A program made the position numbers and the translations under genes. This document shows, piece by piece, positions 8,763-17,446 of a stretch of DNA of 64,000 nt. Position 1 is the stretch's first letter. The number at the start of each line of letters is the position of its first letter. A model generated the notes under the pieces. That model did not search any database and was not told where the DNA came from. It saw only the letters and a list, made by a program, of their open reading frames with translations. Origin of the DNA: JBBRGK01 sp036741355 (GTDB taxonomy: Bacteria > Chloroflexota > Dehalococcoidia > CAUJGQ01); the NCBI GenBank assembly GCA_036741355.1, contig DAINSK010000001.1:1-64000 (forward strand), read 5' to 3'.

Positions 8763-10208
8763 ATGCAGCGCCAGGACAACGCCGGTCGATTACGCATAAT
8801 TGGTCGTCTCCGTTCTTGTCTTGGCGCCGATCAGATCGTCGCCGATCGCGATCGGTTGCAGGCGCTTAGCCGCGACTTCCTGCGTCGGTCGCGCGGTATT
8901 CATGTTGATACCGCTCCGGCTGAGCTACCCATCGTCGCCGTGTCTCCGCGCTGCACCGATGATGTCGTCGCCACGGTTCGAGCGGCCGCGTCCGAGGACA
9001 TACCCATCGTCGAGTTTGGCGGCGGCACAGGATTGATGGGCGGCGCGCGCACGGTTCGGCCCGGAATCGTGCTCGACATGCGGACGCTGAATCGTGTGCT
9101 CGCGATCAGCCCACGGGACCGAACCGTGTCGGTTGAAGCCGGTGCGGTGCTGGCCGATGTCGGCGACGCGCTCGCGCCGCACGGACTCGTCATCGGCCAC
9201 GACCCGTGGACCTATCCGATCGCGACCGTCGGCGGCGCCATATCGACAAACGGCCTGGGCTACCTTGGGGCGCATTACGGCTCCATGGGCGACCAGGTCC
9301 TCGGCCTAACCGTTGTGACGGCCAACGGCGACGTTGTCCGCACGCGTCCAATGCCGCGGTCGTCGACCGGGCCACGGCTGATGCACCTCTTCATCGGCGC
9401 AGAAGGCACGCTCGGGATCATCACCGAAGCGGTACTGCGTGTCTTCCGGAGGCCGGAAGCTACGCTCCTAATGGCCTACAACTTCGTCGACTTCGAAGCC
9501 GGCTTCCGCGCCTCGGAGGACCTATTCGCGGCCGGCATCACTCCCGCGATGCTCGATTTCGGTCAGACCTATGCGGGAATCCGGCTAACCGACCGACCGG
9601 TCACCCCGACCGGCGCCCTGGGACTGATGAACCTCGCCTTCCAGGGACTGGCTGAAGAGGCGGGGGCGGTTTCCCGACGGGCGGCAAAGCTCCTCGAAGC
9701 CGCCGGTGGTCGGCGGCTTCCGCTCAAAGCCGCCCGCGGATTCTGGAACGACCGCCATGTGGTTGCTGAAGAGATTCGTGCCCGACAACACCGGTCTGGC
9801 ACGGACCCCGAGGACTGGTTGCCCGAGGGCGTGCAGTTTGACTTCCTGCACATCGCCCTCCCGGCGTCCGCGGTCATTCCGTTCAAGCGAGAAAGCGAGC
9901 CCTTGCTGCTGGCTCAAGGCATCTCAATCGGCGAGTGGGGACTTTGGAATCAGCCGGAACTGTTTTCCATGACACTCTTCCGGCGTTCCACGTCGGACGC
10001 GGACGCGGAGACCTTCGCGGGCGGTGTGGACGAGGTGTTGCGGCTGGCGCAGGACGCGGGTGGCTCGATGGAATACTGCCACGGGGCGGGAATACGGCTG
10101 GCGCACCTGATGGGGAGCGAGCACGGCGACAGCATGGAGGTCCTGCGGGCGATAAAGCGTTCGCTAGACCCCCACGGCCGGCTTAACCCCGGCAAACTCG
10201 GCCTCTAG
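8763..10208 (+). CDS. FAD-binding oxidase, VAO family (GlcD / alkylglycerone-phosphate synthase-like)
   Basis: A 481-residue flavoprotein with a PCMH-type FAD domain (GGGTGLMGGA, ATVGGAISTNGLGYLG, GAEGTLGIITEAVLR) and a FAD-oxidase C-terminal domain ending GRLNPGKLGL. It is related to GlcD and to alkyldihydroxyacetone-phosphate synthases; the substrate is unknown. The GlcD motif GHAGDGN is not kept, as the equivalent region reads EYCHGAGIR, which argues for a different substrate. ATG at 8763 is the first start after the divergent spacer. The 3' end overlaps the convergent scpA gene by 45 bp. Confidence 0.82.
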   Translation: MQRQDNAGRLRIIGRLRSCLGADQIVADRDRLQALSRDFLRRSRGIHVDTAPAELPIVAVSPRCTDDVVATVRAAASEDIPIVEFGGGTGLMGGARTVRPGIVLDMRTLNRVLAISPRDRTVSVEAGAVLADVGDALAPHGLVIGHDPWTYPIATVGGAISTNGLGYLGAHYGSMGDQVLGLTVVTANGDVVRTRPMPRSSTGPRLMHLFIGAEGTLGIITEAVLRVFRRPEATLLMAYNFVDFEAGFRASEDLFAAGITPAMLDFGQTYAGIRLTDRPVTPTGALGLMNLAFQGLAEEAGAVSRRAAKLLEAAGGRRLPLKAARGFWNDRHVVAEEIRARQHRSGTDPEDWLPEGVQFDFLHIALPASAVIPFKRESEPLLLAQGISIGEWGLWNQPELFSMTLFRRSTSDADAETFAGGVDEVLRLAQDAGGSMEYCHGAGIRLAHLMGSEHGDSMEVLRAIKRSLDPHGRLNPGKLGL

Positions 10209-10967
10209 CTCCGGCGGCTCTGCTCGGATGCCAGATGCTACGACGAGCCCGATCTCTCCAAACAACCGGTCCTGGCGGGCGGTGATGGCGCCCTGCTTGA
10301 TGAGCTCCAGTGCGGCGAAAAACACCGTGATTATCTCGTCCCTTGACTGACACTGTTCAATCAGGCTTGAAAAGCTGACCCTGCCGGAAACTCGCAGTAC
10401 AAACTCGATTTCGGCAATCTTTTGGCTGACGGTGAACTCGGGCCGCTTTAACGGTTCGGGCTCGGGCGCCTGGACGGTGCGGGCGAGCGTCTTTTGAACG
10501 ATCGCCAGTAATCGATCGAGCGTAACCGGGCTTAAACCCGGCAGCGCCGGCACGTTCGGGGGCTGAGCCATCCGCGGGAACGCCCGCACGCCGGTCTCTT
10601 CCCGTTCTCTCAGCAGCGAAGCGATCTCCTTGAACCGCTGGTACTGAAGCAGCATCTCTACGAGGTCGTCCGCGTCGACGTCTTCCTCTTCGATGAACAG
10701 TGTGGGCGGCGCGGGCAACAGGGCGCGCGATTTGAGATAGATCAAGCGAGCGCCGATGGCGACGAAGTCCGCGAGAGCACGATGGTCAATTCGGTCTTCG
10801 GCCCGCATGTAGACCAGATACTGGTCCGTCACCTGGACCAACGAGATGGCAGTGATGTCGAGCTTGGACTGTTCGACGAGGTGAAGAAGCAGGTCGAGAG
10901 GGCCCTCGAACAAAGCCAGCGAAACGGAGCACGGGTGCGGTTCGAGCGACGGCAGCGTCTGCAGCAT
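10164..10967 (-). CDS. scpA: Segregation and condensation protein A
   Basis: ScpA is the kleisin that links the two SMC heads and, with ScpB, forms the condensin complex for chromosome segregation. The 267-residue protein shows the N-terminal kleisin signature FEGPLDLLLHLVEQSKLDI (residues ~20-38), the conserved LIYLKSRALLP and a C-terminal winged-helix region. scpB, which often follows scpA, is absent: the next gene is a convergent oxidase that overlaps the 3' end by 45 bp. scpA sits 174 bp beyond aroF and is separated from the aromatic operon by a strong hairpin, so it is probably transcribed on its own or by readthrough. Confidence 0.9.
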   Translation of the reverse strand: MLQTLPSLEPHPCSVSLALFEGPLDLLLHLVEQSKLDITAISLVQVTDQYLVYMRAEDRIDHRALADFVAIGARLIYLKSRALLPAPPTLFIEEEDVDADDLVEMLLQYQRFKEIASLLREREETGVRAFPRMAQPPNVPALPGLSPVTLDRLLAIVQKTLARTVQAPEPEPLKRPEFTVSQKIAEIEFVLRVSGRVSFSSLIEQCQSRDEIITVFFAALELIKQGAITARQDRLFGEIGLVVASGIRAEPPELEAEFAGVKPAVGV

Positions 10968-11070
10968 TCGGAGTTTCTCACGTTATGACGAGATGCCATA
11001 TTGTAGGCATAACGTTGACCGCGGGCAATGGGTAGATTTCGTGGCCTGGGCAGGCAGTTGCCGGCACACA

Positions 11071-11113
11071 AACCGGGGCCCCTTCCTCATATGGAGGAAC
11101 AGGGGCCCCGGTT
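11071..11113 (-). terminator. Long hairpin after aroF
   Basis: A 12-bp perfect stem (AACCGGGGCCCC / GGGGCCCCGGTT) continues through a 2-base bulge into a 6-bp stem (TTCCTC/GAGGAA) with a 5-base loop. It lies 28 bp after the aroF stop and is followed on the minus strand by a weak T-rich run. It probably ends the trp-aro transcript. Confidence 0.75.
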
Positions 11114-11141
11114 CCAACGGTGTTACGGGATTGGCCGGCGC

Positions 11142-12179
11142 TTAGCGCGCTCCGGCGTGCGTGCCCGCGAGCGGCCGGCCCAACGCCGTGCCGATGCGAT
11201 CGAGGCTGCACATCATCCGTTCGAAGCTTTCAAACGTGAGCGATTGGGCACCGTCGCTCAGCGCGTGATCGGGGTTTGGGTGTACCTCGACCATGATGCC
11301 GTCTGCTCCGGCCGCGACCGCCGCCTTCGCCATAGGCTCGACGAGGTACCACTTGCCAGTGCCGTGACTCGGATCGCCGATGATCGGCAGATGCGACAGC
11401 CGCTTGATGAGCGGGATGGCGCTGAGGTCCATGGTGTTTCGCGTCGCGGTCTCGAAGGTGCGGATGCCGCGTTCGCACAGCATCACCTGTCGGTTTCCCT
11501 GGGCAATGATGTATTCGGCGCAGAGCAGCCACTCCTGGATTTCACCGGCAAGACCGCGTTTGAGCATGACCGGCTTCTGCGATCGGCCGCACTCTTCCAG
11601 CAGCATATAATTTTGCATATTGCGGGCACCGATTTGCAGGATATCGGCGTAGCGCGATACGAGATCCACATCCTGCGGCGTCATCACCTCCGTGATCACC
11701 GGCATGCCTGTTTCGTCCGAGGCTGCCTTGAGCAGTTTCAGTCCCTCTTCGCCCAGGCCGCGAAACTGGTACGGAGACGTCCGCGGCTTGTAAGCTCCGC
11801 CGCGCAGTATGTGCGCACCGGCGGCCTTGACGGCTCTCGCGGTCGCGAACAATTGCTCTTCGTTCTCGACCGAGCAAGGACCGGCCATGACGACGGTCTC
11901 GCCGCCGCCGATCTTTATGCCGCGGACCTCGATCACCGTGTCAGGCGGATTGAATTCGCGCGAAGAGAGCTTGTACGGCTTGCTGATCGGCACCACTTCG
12001 TCGACAGCGTTCAACGTCTCGAACATCTGTCGCAGTTCCGGATACGTCTTGCCGACCACCCCGACCACAGTGCGCTCGGCGCCGACGATCAGGTGGCTGC
12101 CCAGGCCGAGCTCTTCAATACGGGCAACCAGGTGATCGACGTCCCTCTTGGTTGCTTCCTGCTTCATGACGATGATCAT
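11142..12179 (-). CDS. aroF: DAHP synthase, type I-beta with N-terminal ferredoxin-like domain
   Basis: 3-Deoxy-7-phosphoheptulonate synthase condenses PEP and erythrose 4-phosphate, the first step of aromatic synthesis. The 345-residue protein starts with a ~65-residue ferredoxin-like domain (MIIVMKQEATKRDVDHLVARI), the regulatory domain of Thermotoga-type enzymes. It is followed by the catalytic barrel with VMAGPCSVEN, RGGAYKPRTSPY, KRG and DPSHGTG. ATG at 12179 is preferred over a frame open to 12308 because the family N-terminus begins there and the gene then starts 11 bp after the previous stop. It is the last gene of the cluster before the hairpin. Confidence 0.93.
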   Translation of the reverse strand: MIIVMKQEATKRDVDHLVARIEELGLGSHLIVGAERTVVGVVGKTYPELRQMFETLNAVDEVVPISKPYKLSSREFNPPDTVIEVRGIKIGGGETVVMAGPCSVENEEQLFATARAVKAAGAHILRGGAYKPRTSPYQFRGLGEEGLKLLKAASDETGMPVITEVMTPQDVDLVSRYADILQIGARNMQNYMLLEECGRSQKPVMLKRGLAGEIQEWLLCAEYIIAQGNRQVMLCERGIRTFETATRNTMDLSAIPLIKRLSHLPIIGDPSHGTGKWYLVEPMAKAAVAAGADGIMVEVHPNPDHALSDGAQSLTFESFERMMCSLDRIGTALGRPLAGTHAGAR

Positions 12180-12190
12180 GTCCGCCCTCG

Positions 12191-13294
12191 CTACACCGAT
12201 GCCGCCTGCACGGCCTCTGGTGCCTCGTCGGTACGCTCGGCAGCTCCCGTCCGCCGCGCTCGCACTGCCGCGGCCAGTTCCTGCAGCACCGAAACCGTCG
12301 TCTCCCAACTCATGCAGGCGTCGGTGATGCTCTGACCGTAGGCGAGAGAGGAGCGGTCAGCCGGATCCTGGCGGCCCTCCACCAGGAAGCTCTCCAGCAG
12401 CACGCCGATAATGCCGCGCTCGCCCGCCGCGAGCTGGCCGGCTATATCGCTGGCGACCAGCGGCTGTCGGCGGTGGTCCTTGTTGCTGTTGGCGTGGCTC
12501 GTATCGATCATCAGGCGCGCCCGCAAGCCGGCCTTGCGCAGCATGCCCAACGTTTGGCTCACCTGCTCCTTGCCGTAGTTCGGCCCGGTCTTGCCACCGC
12601 GCAGGATGAGATGACAGTCAGAATTACCCTTGGTGGTGACGATCGCCGCCACACCCTGCTCTGTGACGCTGAGGAATCGGTGCGGATAATCCGCCGCCAG
12701 ACAGGCGTCGACCGCCATCTGGATGCTGCCGCCCGTCCCGTTCTTGAACCCGACGGGCATCGAGAGGCCAGAGGCCAGCTCGCGGTGCACCTGGCTTTCG
12801 GTCGTGCGGGCGCCGATCGCGCCCCAGGCCACGGCGTCGGCGATGAACTGCGGCGTGATCGGGTCGAGGAACTCACAGCCGGCCGGCAGCCCGAGGTCGG
12901 CGAGCCGCACCAGCAGCCGCCGCGCCAGCCGCAGGCCTTCGTTGATCGCGAAGCTGCCGTCTAGGCGCGGGTCGTTGATCAGCCCTTTCCAGCCGACGGT
13001 CGTGCGCGGCTTTTCGAAGTACACACGCATGACGATGAACAGGTCGTCCGCGAGTGCATCCGCTTCGGCCTTGAGCCGCTGCGCGTAGTCGAGCGCCGCA
13101 TCGGTATCGTGAATAGAACAGGGGCCGACCACCACCAGCAGGCGATCGTTCTCGCCGTCCAGGATCTGCTGGATCTGGTGCCGTCCGTGCGTGACGACTA
13201 CCGATCCCTCTTCACTCAGCGGGATCTCCTCGAGCAGGATCGCGGGCGAGATCAGCGGCCGGAGACTTTCGATGCGTAGATCGCGCGTTTTCAT
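12191..13294 (-). CDS. aroG: DAHP synthase, type I-alpha (AroG/AroF/AroH class)
   Basis: A second DAHP synthase, of the type I-alpha class found in enterobacteria (367 residues). Diagnostic segments are VVVGPCSIHD, MRVYFEKPRTTVGWKG, GFKNGTGGS, ILRGGKTGPNY and DTSHANSNKDH. Type I-alpha enzymes are usually inhibited by one aromatic amino acid through the N-terminal extension and inter-subunit loops; which one acts here cannot be told by eye. It lies 91 bp after aroH and 11 bp before the type I-beta enzyme, so both are probably made from one transcript. The C-terminal ~25 residues are Ala-rich and look dispensable. Confidence 0.93.
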   Translation of the reverse strand: MKTRDLRIESLRPLISPAILLEEIPLSEEGSVVVTHGRHQIQQILDGENDRLLVVVGPCSIHDTDAALDYAQRLKAEADALADDLFIVMRVYFEKPRTTVGWKGLINDPRLDGSFAINEGLRLARRLLVRLADLGLPAGCEFLDPITPQFIADAVAWGAIGARTTESQVHRELASGLSMPVGFKNGTGGSIQMAVDACLAADYPHRFLSVTEQGVAAIVTTKGNSDCHLILRGGKTGPNYGKEQVSQTLGMLRKAGLRARLMIDTSHANSNKDHRRQPLVASDIAGQLAAGERGIIGVLLESFLVEGRQDPADRSSLAYGQSITDACMSWETTVSVLQELAAAVRARRTGAAERTDEAPEAVQAASV

Positions 13295-13385
13295 ACTTCA
13301 CCGTCCTGATTGGTCGCACTTATGTCGATACGCCGGAACGCTGCTCGGCGGTACAGGCGCTGCTGCGTACGGCGCTATTGTGTGC

Positions 13386-13760
13386 TTAGCTCAAGCGTTC
13401 CACGAGGTCGGGCCGCAGCACTTTGGCGCCGCGAATGTAGATATGATCGATGTCGCGTGCGGCTTTGTCCGTGTTGATGTGCAACAAGATGCGAAGGCAC
13501 ATCCTCAGGCTGCCGGGCACGTCGAGTTCATGCGCGCAGCATAGCGGAACTTCGGTCCAACCGATGCGGCGGGCCGCTACAGCCGGAAACTCCGCGTTCA
13601 GGTCTGCGGTTGTGGTGAAAAGTGCGCTTGCGACGTCATCGGGATCGATGTCATTGTGCTCGACCATGAGCTGCAGCAGCTCAGTGGTTGCGGCGAGGAT
13701 ATCCTCCCGCGTGTTGCGCTCGACGGTTGTCGCACCTTTAATACCGCGACAGACGGTCAC
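13386..13760 (-). CDS. aroH: Chorismate mutase, AroH type
   Basis: A 124-residue monofunctional chorismate mutase that turns chorismate into prephenate for Phe and Tyr. It matches the trimeric Bacillus AroH fold: CRGIKGATTVE near the N-terminus, then HNDIDPDDVASALFTTTADL, and EVPLCCAHELDVPGSLRMC, where the second Cys and the Glu are active-site positions in the family. The start is GTG at 13760 with GGGAGGT 6 bases upstream; no ATG is available. It is downstream of trpA by 137 bp. Keeping it beside the Trp genes places the enzyme that competes for chorismate in the same unit. Confidence 0.92.
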   Translation of the reverse strand: MTVCRGIKGATTVERNTREDILAATTELLQLMVEHNDIDPDDVASALFTTTADLNAEFPAVAARRIGWTEVPLCCAHELDVPGSLRMCLRILLHINTDKAARDIDHIYIRGAKVLRPDLVERLS

Positions 13761-13897
13761 GAACCTACCTCCCGCTCGGTGGCGTAAAGTACCGGCGTCA
13801 GGCAGGCTCAAATCCGCCGACCGCGGAGGCAAACGTCCAGACCCGGCGGTCCACGATCGCCCGCGCATAGAGCGCGGGCGCCGGGACGGCCGATTCC

Positions 13898-14695
13898 TCA
13901 GCTCCTCCGGCGGCCAGTAACGACCTCCACATACCCTCGAACCTTCTCCGAGCACTCTCCAGGGGCGGCAGCGTCGATTTGATCGATGATGGCACTGCCG
14001 ATGACCGCAGCTTCGCATAATTGCCCGATCTGTGCAACGTGTTCCGGTTTCGAAATGCCGAAACCCACGGCAAGCGGTAAATCCGTATGCTGTCGAACTC
14101 GCTTGATGAACGCGGGCAGTTCCCGCGGCAAGTCGCCGCGCGCTCCGGTCGTGCCCGCCACGCTGACACAGTAGACGAAGCCGCTGGCCGCCTTCGCGAT
14201 CGAGCTAAGCCGCTGGTCGGTGGTCGTTGGGGCAACGAGAAAAACCAGGTCGATCCCGCGCGGGCGGCAGACAGCGGAAAGCTCGTCCGCTTCTTCCGGC
14301 GGCAGATCGATGCAGATTAGACCGTCGATTCCGGCTTCGGCCGCCCTGGCAGCGAACGTGTCGAGTCCGGAGGCCAACCATGGGTTGTAGTAACCCATCA
14401 GCAGTAGAGGCACCTCGACGCCCCGATCGCGCAGCCGTCGGGCCACGTCGATGCAGGTCCAAGGCGTCACCCCCTGCTCCAGAGCGTGCCAGCCGGCGCG
14501 TTGGATCGTGGCGCCATCCGCCAGTGGATCGCTGAAGGGAACGCCAAGCTCGATCAGGTCGGCGCCGCCGGCAACGAGCGCCTCGGCCAGCTCTACTGTA
14601 GCGTCGACGTTCGGATAGCCGACGGTGATGAACGCGATCAGCCCTGTGCGCCCTTCGGCTTTCATGCGGACAAACGCTGCTGGGATGCGGCTCAT
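13898..14695 (-). CDS. trpA: Tryptophan synthase alpha subunit
   Basis: TrpA cleaves indole-glycerol phosphate to indole and glyceraldehyde 3-phosphate; indole passes to TrpB. The 265-residue TIM barrel has the catalytic Glu in IELGVPFSDPLADG (~residues 48-61), the catalytic Asp in ICIDLP, and the phosphate-binding GFGISKPEH and GSAI. ATG at 14695 overlaps the stop of the CPBP gene by one base (TGATG), so the two are translationally coupled. It is unusual that trpB and trpA are separated by another gene, since the two subunits form a complex and are usually adjacent. Confidence 0.95.
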   Translation of the reverse strand: MSRIPAAFVRMKAEGRTGLIAFITVGYPNVDATVELAEALVAGGADLIELGVPFSDPLADGATIQRAGWHALEQGVTPWTCIDVARRLRDRGVEVPLLLMGYYNPWLASGLDTFAARAAEAGIDGLICIDLPPEEADELSAVCRPRGIDLVFLVAPTTTDQRLSSIAKAASGFVYCVSVAGTTGARGDLPRELPAFIKRVRQHTDLPLAVGFGISKPEHVAQIGQLCEAAVIGSAIIDQIDAAAPGECSEKVRGYVEVVTGRRRS

Positions 14696-15477
14696 CAGTT
14701 CTTTCCTCCGGTCAGGAGCGCCCCAATGACGCTCACCAGGTTGAACGTCATGTGCGTCACCACGTTGGCCCACAGTGTGCCCGTGCGCCGGTACGTGAAC
14801 GCAAAGATGACGCCGATGACCGTGAAGGGGATGATGAGCGTTCCGGCAAGGTGCGCCAGTGCGAAGAGCACCCCGCTCACCGACGCGGCCGCCGCGAAGC
14901 CGAGGCGGCGCCGCAATCCGTTGAACAGAAAACCGCGAAAGAAGGTTTCTTCACAGACCGGCGCCGCTACGACGGTCAAAAATATGGCCAGCACTACGGT
15001 TTGCGGGTGTTTGAAAATTCCCTCGGGCACATTGCTCTTCGGGCCAAAATCACCGAGACCAACTGCGTGAACGATCGCCGCGTAGGCGAGCAACGTGATC
15101 CAGGCCAGAAGCACGGCGAGCATTGACCAGCCGATCCACTCGGGGACCGGCTTCATCCGCCAGCCCAGCAGCCCTAGGCCGCCGCGAAACCGACGCGCAG
15201 TCATCCCGGCGGCGACCCCGAACAACGTTGCTTCCAATCCAACCGTAGCCACGAGGCCGGTCAGCAGGTTCGGGATCGACTGCGTATTTTTATCTCCCCG
15301 TATTTCTGCCACGACTCCGACGGTGGCGATGAGCAACAAGATAGCGCCGATCCCCGCGATCACCCCAAGCAGGCACTGGCGCCATCCCCAGGGCGGATAG
15401 CGGTCGCGCAGCGGCAGCGGCGCGCTATGGTCCCCGTCCAGGTCAGTCCGACCTGAAGACTGGTCGATTCCACCCAA
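14695..15477 (-). CDS. CPBP-family intramembrane metalloprotease
   Basis: A ~260-residue membrane protein with about eight hydrophobic segments and the three CPBP (Abi) motifs: EETFFRG, FALAH and HMTFN. Members are glutamate-type membrane proteases or bacteriocin-immunity-like proteins; the substrate is unknown. The most likely start is TTG at 15477, where AAGGA sits 7 bases upstream inside the trpB end. The frame is open further, but there it only shadows trpB. It lies 4 bp after trpB and overlaps trpA by one base, so it is part of the operon. Its role in tryptophan synthesis is not apparent. Confidence 0.85.
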   Translation of the reverse strand: MGGIDQSSGRTDLDGDHSAPLPLRDRYPPWGWRQCLLGVIAGIGAILLLIATVGVVAEIRGDKNTQSIPNLLTGLVATVGLEATLFGVAAGMTARRFRGGLGLLGWRMKPVPEWIGWSMLAVLLAWITLLAYAAIVHAVGLGDFGPKSNVPEGIFKHPQTVVLAIFLTVVAAPVCEETFFRGFLFNGLRRRLGFAAAASVSGVLFALAHLAGTLIIPFTVIGVIFAFTYRRTGTLWANVVTHMTFNLVSVIGALLTGGKN

Positions 15478-15481
15478 GAGA

Positions 15482-16696
15482 TCATCCTTCCAGGTTGAGT
15501 CCGAGCGCTGTACCGACGGTGCCCATGTCCTTGTCGCCACGCCCCGAAAGCCCGATGAGGACGATCTGATCGCGCGGAAGCGTCGGCGCCAGGTTCGCCA
15601 CGTAGGCGATCGCGTGGGAAGGTTCCAGCGCCGGGATGATGCCCTCGGTTCGGCAGAGCAACTGGAACGCTTCCAGCGCCTGTTTGTCGTCGATAGCAAC
15701 GTATTCAGCCCGGCCGCTATCCTTGTAAAAGCTGTGCTCGGGACCGACACCCGGATAGTCGAGCCCCGCAGAGATACTGTGTGTCTCGGTTATTTGTCCA
15801 TTCTCATCCTGCAGAAGGTAGGATCGGGAACCGTGCAGCACCCCCGGACGTCCGGCGCTCAGGCTTGCCGCGTGCTTTCCGGTAGCAATACCGCTGCCCG
15901 CGGCTTCCACGCCGACCAGGCGCACTCCCTGGTCCTCGTAGAAGGGGTGAAATAGCCCCATTGCGTTGCTGCCGCCGCCGACACAGGCGACGACGAAATC
16001 GGGAAGCCGGCCCTCGCAAGCCAGTATCTGTTCTCGCGCCTCCTTGCCGATCACGCACTGGAAGTCTCGGACCATCATCGGATACGGGTGCGGCCCGACG
16101 ACGCTGCCGATCAGATAGTAGGTCGTCGCGACGTTCGTCACCCAGTCGCGCATCGCCTCGTTAATCGCGTCCTTGAGCGTACGGCTGCCGGTCGTGACCG
16201 GACGGACTTCAGCCCCAAGCAGGTGCATGCGGGCCACGTTCGGCGCCTGCCGATGGATATCTTCCTCGCCCATGTACACGACGCATTCCATGCCGAGCAT
16301 GGCGCAGACGGTTGCCGTGGCGACGCCGTGCTGCCCGGCGCCGGTTTCGGCGATGATGCGGCGTTTACCCATACTCCGCGCAAGTAACCCCTGGCCAAGC
16401 GCATTGTTGATCTTGTGGGCGCCGGTATGAGCCAGGTCTTCGCGCTTGAGAAAGACGCGGGCTCCGCCCAGCCGCCTGGTCAACGCCTCAGCAAAATACA
16501 GCGGCGTCTCTCGCCCGACGTACGTTCGCAGCAGGTGGGCAAGCTCCTGTTGGAACGTCTCATCTACCGACAAGCGGGCATAGGCGGCCTCAAGCTCGCC
16601 GACCGCGGCCATCAGCGTCTCCGGGACGTAGCGACCGCCGAACTCACCGTACCGACCGCGCTCGTCCGGCAGCGTTACACGTGTGCTTTGGGCCAC
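15482..16696 (-). CDS. trpB: Tryptophan synthase beta subunit
   Basis: PLP enzyme that joins indole and serine to give tryptophan. The 404-residue protein has the TrpB1-type N-terminus (GRYGEFGGRYVPETLM), the PLP lysine in AHKINNALGQ, the catalytic-region ETGAGQHG and the phosphate-binding GGGSNAMG. The length and ALEPSHA motif are typical of the TrpA-dependent form. The start is GTG at 16696 with AGGAG 6 bases upstream. It follows trpF by 9 bp and is followed by the CPBP gene. Confidence 0.96.
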   Translation of the reverse strand: MAQSTRVTLPDERGRYGEFGGRYVPETLMAAVGELEAAYARLSVDETFQQELAHLLRTYVGRETPLYFAEALTRRLGGARVFLKREDLAHTGAHKINNALGQGLLARSMGKRRIIAETGAGQHGVATATVCAMLGMECVVYMGEEDIHRQAPNVARMHLLGAEVRPVTTGSRTLKDAINEAMRDWVTNVATTYYLIGSVVGPHPYPMMVRDFQCVIGKEAREQILACEGRLPDFVVACVGGGSNAMGLFHPFYEDQGVRLVGVEAAGSGIATGKHAASLSAGRPGVLHGSRSYLLQDENGQITETHSISAGLDYPGVGPEHSFYKDSGRAEYVAIDDKQALEAFQLLCRTEGIIPALEPSHAIAYVANLAPTLPRDQIVLIGLSGRGDKDMGTVGTALGLNLEG

Positions 16697-16705
16697 GCTT
16701 TACTC

Positions 16706-17446
16706 CTATTCTCGAAGGATGCGCTCATCCGCGACCCGCACGGCGGTTACAAACCCACGCATCTTCGCCTCGTCCTTCACGCCGTCGCTTTCGATACCAC
16801 TGCTAACGTCGACCCCCCACGGCCGCACCTTCCGGACCGCGTCGGCGACGTTATCCGGCGTCAGGCCGCCGGCCAACACGCAAGGCATCTGGCGCGCAAC
16901 GGCTGCGGCAAGCTCCCACTCGAACGTTCGTCCGGTGCCCCCTGCCGTGCCGGGCATTGCAGTGTCGAGCAGATAGAGCGCCGCCGTTCCGACCTCGCAC
17001 TCTTCGAGCAGCGTCTCGGGTTTAACGCCCGGTTGAACGTGGATCACTTTTAGCACCGGCCGCGTGATTTCAAGGGCTTGTTCGCTCGGCTCGTTTCCGC
17101 TGAGTTGAACGGCGTCGAGTCCGAGCGTATCCGCAATGGCGTTCACCAGTGAAACCGGCTGGTCGACGAACACGCCGACCACTAGCGGTCGCACCTCATC
17201 GAGACGAGCGGAAAATCCCGCGGCGCAGCGCTGGAACCAACCCCCCGCGGGGATTCCTTCGTGTACGAGCGTTCGAACCGGTTCGCGTCGTTCTCCGAGC
17301 CCTTCCAGTACGTGTCGCGCCTCTTCGACGCTGACTCTCCGGCGGCTCTCGGCGGCAAAGTTCAGGCCGATAAAATCGGCGCCCAGCTCCGCCGCCAGCT
17401 CCGCCTGCCGCGCCGTCCGCAGACCGCAAAGTTTGATGCGTGTCAT
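16706..17446 (-). CDS. trpF: Phosphoribosylanthranilate isomerase
   Basis: TrpF converts phosphoribosylanthranilate to CdRP. The 246-residue protein has the catalytic Cys in IKLCGL (residue ~7), the catalytic Asp in LDAVQLSG, then LAGGLTPDNV and the phosphate site DVSSGIES. It is ~40 residues longer than usual: the extra length lies mainly at ~45-80 (an Arg/Glu-rich insert with EGIPAGGWFQRC). The start overlaps the trpC stop within ATGA, so translation is coupled. The LHG element reads LSG, a small deviation. Confidence 0.92.
   Translation of the reverse strand: MTRIKLCGLRTARQAELAAELGADFIGLNFAAESRRRVSVEEARHVLEGLGERREPVRTLVHEGIPAGGWFQRCAAGFSARLDEVRPLVVGVFVDQPVSLVNAIADTLGLDAVQLSGNEPSEQALEITRPVLKVIHVQPGVKPETLLEECEVGTAALYLLDTAMPGTAGGTGRTFEWELAAAVARQMPCVLAGGLTPDNVADAVRKVRPWGVDVSSGIESDGVKDEAKMRGFVTAVRVADERILRE

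Noticed and set aside
11028..12335. Long plus-strand frame (435 codons) opposite aroF
   Set aside because: It is antisense to a clear DAHP synthase and has no family motif; high GC keeps the opposite frame open.
15478..15750. N-terminal extension of the CPBP protein to ATG 15750
   Set aside because: The extra ~91 residues are Arg/Ser-rich and only shadow trpB in another frame.
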